Shown in pieces: positions 4,163 through 8,915 of a stretch of DNA of 8,915 bases (position 1 is its first letter; every line of letters starts with the position of its first letter). The translations under genes and the position numbers were made by a program. The notes under the pieces were generated by a model. It searched no databases and was not told the DNA's origin. It was given only the letters and a program-made list of their open reading frames with translations. Origin of the DNA: Lachnospiraceae bacterium UBA938 (lineage in GTDB: Bacteria > Bacillota > Clostridia > Lachnospirales > Lachnospiraceae); contig DBDG01000028.1 of assembly GCA_002293475.1 (NCBI GenBank), positions 1 through 8,915 of the forward strand. The letters run 5' to 3'.

Positions 4163-7090
4163 CTACCTTACTATTCTCTTATAGATATTACCGTCAATAT
4201 GATTATATGCCTGATCATACTTACACTTTTTGAATCCGTCATCACTTAAATATGCCAGATGCTCCCGATAATACATCTTCTCGTATATCGTAACATCTAT
4301 AAGGTCTACCTCGTCACTGTACCGCGAGAACGGCGTTCCTTTCACGACCCAATAAGTGCCCGTGGATGCCGATGGGGTTAAGCTGCCGTTTAACAGCAGG
4401 CAGGCGTCATAAATCACGTAAGTGTTTTCCGGCGGGGCGATTCCTTCCACAAACTGCAGCGGCTCTAGCATACAGACATCATGGTATTCAAAGACCACAT
4501 TAAAATTTATGTTTCCTGTCTTACCGATAAACCGGAACGCATTGCATAGAAAATCTCTGCCGATTCTTTTCTGGGTCAAGCCGCATCCCAAGGCATTCGC
4601 AAAGGTTGCCGTTATGGCAGCACAATCCGTGCTGTTGCATTTCTTTTGTTTTCCTAATTCATGCATAAACCGGGATAGCTCGAAAAACGGGCCGTCATCA
4701 TCTTCTTTTACATATTGCGGGGTTCCGTCCCCATAGGACAGATTAAGTCCGCTGTTTACTTTGTCCGTAACTGCCGCGGCAATTTCACGTCCGCTCTGTG
4801 CCCCGTGCGCCCAGTCACAGGCTTGTTCCAGGACCTTGATATCGGGACGGCAATAATCGCTCCATGGCAAGGCCGGAACGGACAAGAGCATATATAGAGT
4901 TACCTCTGTATTGATGATTTCGTAAGCTGCTCCGTCGGAGCCGTCCTCCTGGCCGGCTTCCCAACATTCCCAAGCTAGGGTGATTTTTTCGCGTCGCACG
5001 CCATCGCTACTCATCCTATGCTCCTTGAAAATAAAGTCATAACTTTCTGTTTTCCCTTTGACAGGCGCCGTCACGGTAACCGCCTCCGAATCACCAAACA
5101 TTCTTCTATCGCTTACATCGTAGCATCTCACTATGAAGGTACCGGGGCTGCGGAAGTCAAATATCGCTTTGACGACAACGGTATCGCTGATTTTGTCCGC
5201 TATATAGGCGACATGGGCGCTGTCAGTCCGATTGCTCGCCCATTCGGGAACCGGAACGTTTTGTCTGCCATCCAGCTGGAGGTGCTTAAGGGTGTACAGT
5301 TCTGACGAATGGCTGAACTGTACGGAAGACAGGCCGATATCCGGTATTTTTACCGGTTTTTCCTTGATATGAAGCAGCACTTTATAGGCCAGCAGATTAA
5401 GCCCCTCCGTATAATGAGCGGTCGGTACGCCAAGTACCCACGATGCCGCAAGAAAGTCGGATTCCGCTATCATAGACGAGACTTTCCACCATTGTCTTAC
5501 CGGTTTAAAAGCGGCTAGGAGAATATGATTAAGCAGGTTCTGCCGATAGAGATATGTATAAAAACCCTTTAGCACAGAAACGGTAACCGCATCGGTATCG
5601 GCAAACATCGTGCGGACGGTCGAATCGGCTGCCAGCCGGGTGAGTAACTTATCCAAGGATTCATTTTCACTGATCTTTACTCCATGGACGATATCAACGA
5701 ATCCGGCCATCAGCATCATAAATAATTTCCGGTACCACCGCAGCTCCTTTTCTATGTAAGCAACCGTGTCTGCCGCGGCCGGTATGGTACCGCCGCTTTC
5801 CTGGAACGATGTCTCCTCTTGTGAATAAAAAGGATATGAAATCTCCCCGTAGGTAAGCTGGTTATGCTCTCCCAGCAGGGTTCCCGTGCATCGGTTTATA
5901 TTGCTTCCGACGTGAAAATCGTAGGTTGCCAACAGGCCATCCGCGTCAGTTTCCGGCGCCGCTTCGGCATAGCTTTCGATCTCATGACCGTCCAGCTCCC
6001 GCTCCCAGATGTCAAGCCGGGAAATACAGCCATCCAGCCATTTCTGCCCGTTCAGGCCGTTATCCACCACGGTAGCGCCGATGTAAAGGCAAGGTTTTTT
6101 CAGGTCCGTCACGATCGGGAACAGCCCGCTCAGCCGACCGGACGGTATCCCGTCGATAAACAGCTTCATGCTATCAATGCCATAGGTGAGGGCAAGGTTT
6201 ACCCACTGCTTCGGTCTCACGCTTGCGTCTGAGGTAAGAATACCGGCTTCATTGATGGTGCCCCTTGAGCCCCTTACCTTGTACTCACCGCTTATCTTTT
6301 CAATATATAGGGACATGCCCGCCGCATCTTTTAGATCTCCGTTACTGAATACCGTCTGCTTGATCCCGTCCTCGCTTTCATGGAAATATACCCAGGCCTG
6401 TACCGTGTAGGAATCGTTATGCTTCCCGCCCGGGTTGATCCGCGGCTCTTTGTCGATACTGGCAAAAGTATTGATAAAAAACCGCGCCCCTTTGGAATAC
6501 AGCCGGTACATGGAATCATCCTCTATTTTGACCGGCAGATTCTTGACGGTCTCGGCGGCCGGGATCCGGCTAAAATCAAAATATGCGGCCAGACCCTTAA
6601 GGGCGTCAGCTTCGGTTTCCATCATATAATGCCGGATCTCTTCCGCTGTCAGGCCTCTGTCAAAAAAGCGGACCTGACGCAGCTCGCCTACTGTATCTGG
6701 GAAGAAAACAAACGGCTCTCTGCTTTTGCTGTCCTTTCCCGTCAGGTCGGCGTCGGCGACGGTGATCCCGTTGACATAGAGAAACGCGGTCGGCTTGTCA
6801 TATACGGCGCAAACGTGCGTCCATTCGCCCACCCGCACCGGCATTTTCTCTGTGCCGATCATATCCGGGAAGCCTTCCCTCCGGAAAAAAGGCCTGTTCC
6901 CGGCAATGCCGAGGCTGAAACTGCCTGGCTGGGTCAGGATAACTTTTTCGGTTAGGTTTTCCGTCACCCTGACGAAAGCATCAACCGTGAACGGCACGGT
7001 GCCGTCCGTCCGAAAGCCGATGTCCGCTTCTCCTGTGGCGGTTTTTTTGCCGTCAAACATGGCGGCAGCATATTGATAAGGGTAATCCAT
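4163..7090 (-). CDS. Large protein with two LamG-like domains and a C-terminal transglutaminase-like domain
   Basis: A 975-aa protein that I do not recognise as a named one. Residues 25-160 and 225-378 each look like a LamG/concanavalin-like jellyroll (VGEWTHVCAVYD...FLYVNG; QWVNLALTYG...LFIDG), followed by GLAAYFDF and GLLATYDF. Residues 450-575 are helical and semi-hydrophobic, and about 580-730 is beta-rich. The end carries a transglutaminase-like core: Cys823 in STDCAAITATFANALGC, His870 in FEYHDVC and Asp895 in YVIYDACL. Such Cys-His-Asp folds act as proteases, cross-linkers, amidases or deamidases; which applies here is not known. No signal peptide is seen. The start has GAAAGGAG about 9 nt upstream. 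The gene follows its paralogue by 25 bp, so both are in one operon. LamG domains usually bind glycans or proteins. Confidence 0.85.
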   Translation of the reverse strand: MDYPYQYAAAMFDGKKTATGEADIGFRTDGTVPFTVDAFVRVTENLTEKVILTQPGSFSLGIAGNRPFFRREGFPDMIGTEKMPVRVGEWTHVCAVYDKPTAFLYVNGITVADADLTGKDSKSREPFVFFPDTVGELRQVRFFDRGLTAEEIRHYMMETEADALKGLAAYFDFSRIPAAETVKNLPVKIEDDSMYRLYSKGARFFINTFASIDKEPRINPGGKHNDSYTVQAWVYFHESEDGIKQTVFSNGDLKDAAGMSLYIEKISGEYKVRGSRGTINEAGILTSDASVRPKQWVNLALTYGIDSMKLFIDGIPSGRLSGLFPIVTDLKKPCLYIGATVVDNGLNGQKWLDGCISRLDIWERELDGHEIESYAEAAPETDADGLLATYDFHVGSNINRCTGTLLGEHNQLTYGEISYPFYSQEETSFQESGGTIPAAADTVAYIEKELRWYRKLFMMLMAGFVDIVHGVKISENESLDKLLTRLAADSTVRTMFADTDAVTVSVLKGFYTYLYRQNLLNHILLAAFKPVRQWWKVSSMIAESDFLAASWVLGVPTAHYTEGLNLLAYKVLLHIKEKPVKIPDIGLSSVQFSHSSELYTLKHLQLDGRQNVPVPEWASNRTDSAHVAYIADKISDTVVVKAIFDFRSPGTFIVRCYDVSDRRMFGDSEAVTVTAPVKGKTESYDFIFKEHRMSSDGVRREKITLAWECWEAGQEDGSDGAAYEIINTEVTLYMLLSVPALPWSDYCRPDIKVLEQACDWAHGAQSGREIAAAVTDKVNSGLNLSYGDGTPQYVKEDDDGPFFELSRFMHELGKQKKCNSTDCAAITATFANALGCGLTQKRIGRDFLCNAFRFIGKTGNINFNVVFEYHDVCMLEPLQFVEGIAPPENTYVIYDACLLLNGSLTPSASTGTYWVVKGTPFSRYSDEVDLIDVTIYEKMYYREHLAYLSDDGFKKCKYDQAYNHIDGNIYKRIVR

Positions 7091-7115
7091 ATGTACGTAC
7101 TCCTTTCCTCTCCGC

Positions 7116-8915
7116 TTATAATATTAATCTTTTATATTTTTCACTAGGGTTATTGTTCTTGGCGTTATTGTAGTAACAGCTTTGAACACCTCTTTCTTCC
7201 ATCAATGCCAGATGCTCTCGATAAGAATCCCTCGCATAATTATGATCTCGGATAAATTCTAACAGAGCATCATCATCAAACCGCGAAAACCGCATGCCCG
7301 TTGACAGAGCCGGTTTTTTGCGTCCCACGCCTGGCGTCGTGGTAGCATTTATCTGCAAGCAGGCGTCGTAAACATGATAATTATTTACTTCCGGCTCTAT
7401 ATGCGGCAAGCGCACATCCAGCGGTTCCATCATGCAGACTGCATGAAATTTGAAGCCAATACCAAACGGTATTCTCCACACATTTTCTCCGATACTAATG
7501 ACTTCATTGCAATAAAAGATTTCATATTGTTGATTATTTATGATCTGTATGTCACCTCTCATTTCTTTTTGGCTTAAGTCGCATCCTAAAGCATTGGCAA
7601 ACGTAGCAACTATGGCGGCACAGTCGGTACAGTTGACAGGCTGGCCTCTTGCGCCTCCATCTAAATAATTAAGAAAATTTCCCAGCATAAAATATGCTTC
7701 TCTATTGGCATCCCTTTCAACAAACACACTCGCGCCGTGGTCATCGTTATAGCGCAGCCCAAGTTGTTGGTTCACATTTTCTGTAATAGCCGCTGCCGTC
7801 TCATGAACACTGTACTGACCGTGTCCGCATCTTATCGCCCATCGCAAAGCTCTTATACTAGGCCTGACCCTCTCCGGCCACGGAGGCCTGGGTCTACTGA
7901 TAATCTCATAAATACAATGATCAGTCAGATGAATTTCGTCCCCTTCAGCGCCATTGGCCGTAGCTATGTCCTTTACGTCGAACACTTCGACCCCCCGCCA
8001 GGCCAGCTTGATGTCTACGTACCGGATACCTTCGGATCCTAATCTGTGGTTTCTAAATGTAAAGTCATAAAACGGGGTCCGCCCCGGCATCAAAGCTGAC
8101 ACCACTACAGAATCTGAATCCCCTAGTACCTTATTTTCACTCATGTCCAGACAGGTTACTATGGCCGTGAGGGGCATATTTACATCAAAGGCCGCTTTTA
8201 CAATGATATCGCCGTTTATTTTGTCGATCATATAGGCGGTATGCGAGCAGTCAGTATTAAGGGTGGTCCACTCGGGAACCGGAACATCAACATCCTTCTC
8301 AAGATTCAGGTCATCGAGAGTATAGGGGGCTTCCGGATGGTTGAACATAACAGATGCCAAAGCGATCCGGGGTATCCGCACCGGCCTGTCCTTGATGTGG
8401 AGAACAACCTCGACAACCAGTGCACCGATTGCCACGGTATAGTAGACTGCGACGACACCGGTTACCCACGACACCACCAAGGCGACGAATTTGACGATTG
8501 TTATGGCAACCGTCCACCACTTCAGGCTCGCAAAGGCCAGTTTTAGAAGCTCTTTCAGCTTATTCTGCCCATACAGGTAAGTAAAAAAGCCCAGCAGCAT
8601 GCCGACGGTAACCGTGCCGGCAAACATCGCCCGAATAGCCGAGTCTGTCGCCAGCTTCGCCAGCTTCTTAATCAGTGCACTGCCTGGTTTAATGGTAAGG
8701 CCAAGGGCTATATCGATAATACCGAGGAACACGATCAGGAACAGCTGGATGTACCATTGCGTCTCCAGCTCCTCAAAGTCTTCATCGTCAACATACACGG
8801 TATAGGATCTTGCCGCGTTATGCGCGACAAAATACACCTTGCCGTCGATCCGGTGCGTGGTGACCGTGAACAGGAACCGATCGGGATCCGCCGCTATCCC
8901 CTGCTTGGCCGCCAG
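7116..8915 (-). CDS. Paralogous membrane-associated transglutaminase-like protein, 5' end beyond window
   Basis: The frame is open to the right edge (it begins LAAKQGIAADPDRFLFTVTT inside the window). The GTG at 8837 is therefore not the start, and at least 599 residues are present. The protein aligns along its whole visible length from about 8760 to 7116 with residues 450-975 of the neighbouring LamG protein. Three to four strongly hydrophobic stretches lie at about 8390-8750 (IQLFLIVFLGIIDIALGL, TVTVGMLLGFFTYLY, VALVVSWVTGVVAVYYTV), so this copy is probably membrane-embedded. A beta-rich domain follows, then the transglutaminase-like core: Cys codon 7622-7620 in NCTDCAAIVATFANALGC, His 7445-7443 in FKFHAVC and Asp 7367-7365 in YHVYDACL. 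Between Cys and His it has 12 residues more than its paralogue. It stops at TAA 7118-7116, 25 bp before the next gene. Whether it also carries N-terminal LamG domains is outside view. Confidence 0.85.
   Translation of the reverse strand: MAAKQGIAADPDRFLFTVTTHRIDGKVYFVAHNAARSYTVYVDDEDFEELETQWYIQLFLIVFLGIIDIALGLTIKPGSALIKKLAKLATDSAIRAMFAGTVTVGMLLGFFTYLYGQNKLKELLKLAFASLKWWTVAITIVKFVALVVSWVTGVVAVYYTVAIGALVVEVVLHIKDRPVRIPRIALASVMFNHPEAPYTLDDLNLEKDVDVPVPEWTTLNTDCSHTAYMIDKINGDIIVKAAFDVNMPLTAIVTCLDMSENKVLGDSDSVVVSALMPGRTPFYDFTFRNHRLGSEGIRYVDIKLAWRGVEVFDVKDIATANGAEGDEIHLTDHCIYEIISRPRPPWPERVRPSIRALRWAIRCGHGQYSVHETAAAITENVNQQLGLRYNDDHGASVFVERDANREAYFMLGNFLNYLDGGARGQPVNCTDCAAIVATFANALGCDLSQKEMRGDIQIINNQQYEIFYCNEVISIGENVWRIPFGIGFKFHAVCMMEPLDVRLPHIEPEVNNYHVYDACLQINATTTPGVGRKKPALSTGMRFSRFDDDALLEFIRDHNYARDSYREHLALMEERGVQSCYYNNAKNNNPSEKYKRLIL

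Noticed and set aside
4422..8805. Many plus-strand reading frames of 60-190 codons opposite the two large genes
   Set aside because: They are antisense to long, homologous, domain-bearing minus-strand genes. They lack ribosome sites and resemble no family, and one of the longest (6380-6955) lies opposite the LamG domains.
1..8915. tRNA, rRNA, CRISPR array or riboswitch
   Set aside because: No cloverleaf-like sequence, regularly spaced repeats or recognisable riboswitch core was seen on either strand by eye.

Overview
The window looks like an accessory or genomic-junction region from a low-to-moderate GC Firmicute, most likely a Clostridia or Lachnospiraceae-type bacterium. The basis is strong AGGAGG-type ribosome sites, TTGACA-17-TATNAT promoters, IS66 and IS30 transposase remnants, a small XRE regulator with a membrane partner, and a lantibiotic-type S8 protease. 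Species cannot be fixed from the sequence. Base composition is mosaic: about 525-3300 is visibly AT-rich, while cutC and the two large genes at the right are much more GC-balanced. This fits insertion of an AT-rich accessory segment between IS remnants.

Left part (1-524): the end of an IS66-family transposase with a one-base frameshift, its terminator, its right terminal repeat (ending at 265), and about 126 bp further a second IS66-like end that forms an imperfect palindrome. Next (525-1123, minus strand) is a translationally coupled pair, a 70-aa XRE repressor and a 107-aa three-helix membrane protein. It is driven by a good promoter that overlaps a long palindromic operator. Upstream of the pair on the same strand (1120-2477) is a signal-peptide-bearing subtilisin-like protease, probably a bacteriocin leader protease. 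Its catalytic residues are intact but one frameshift splits it. Its start overlaps the stop of an ABC-exporter C-terminal remnant (about 2471-2642), which is cut off and abuts the N-terminal remnant of an IS30 transposase (about 2720-2881). This part reads as the decayed end of a bacteriocin export and maturation cluster.

Middle (2893-4160): an AT-rich stretch with a clear rightward promoter and a degenerate small reading frame, then an intact cutC-family gene (3336-4019), then a strong hairpin between convergent genes.

Right part (4163-8915, minus strand): two tandem genes in one operon encode paralogous large proteins. Each has a central hydrophobic or helical region, a beta-rich domain and a C-terminal transglutaminase-like domain with a Cys-His-Asp triad. 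The downstream copy also carries two N-terminal LamG/concanavalin-like domains. The upstream copy runs off the right edge of the window. I do not recognise these as a named system, and they are the best candidate here for something undescribed.
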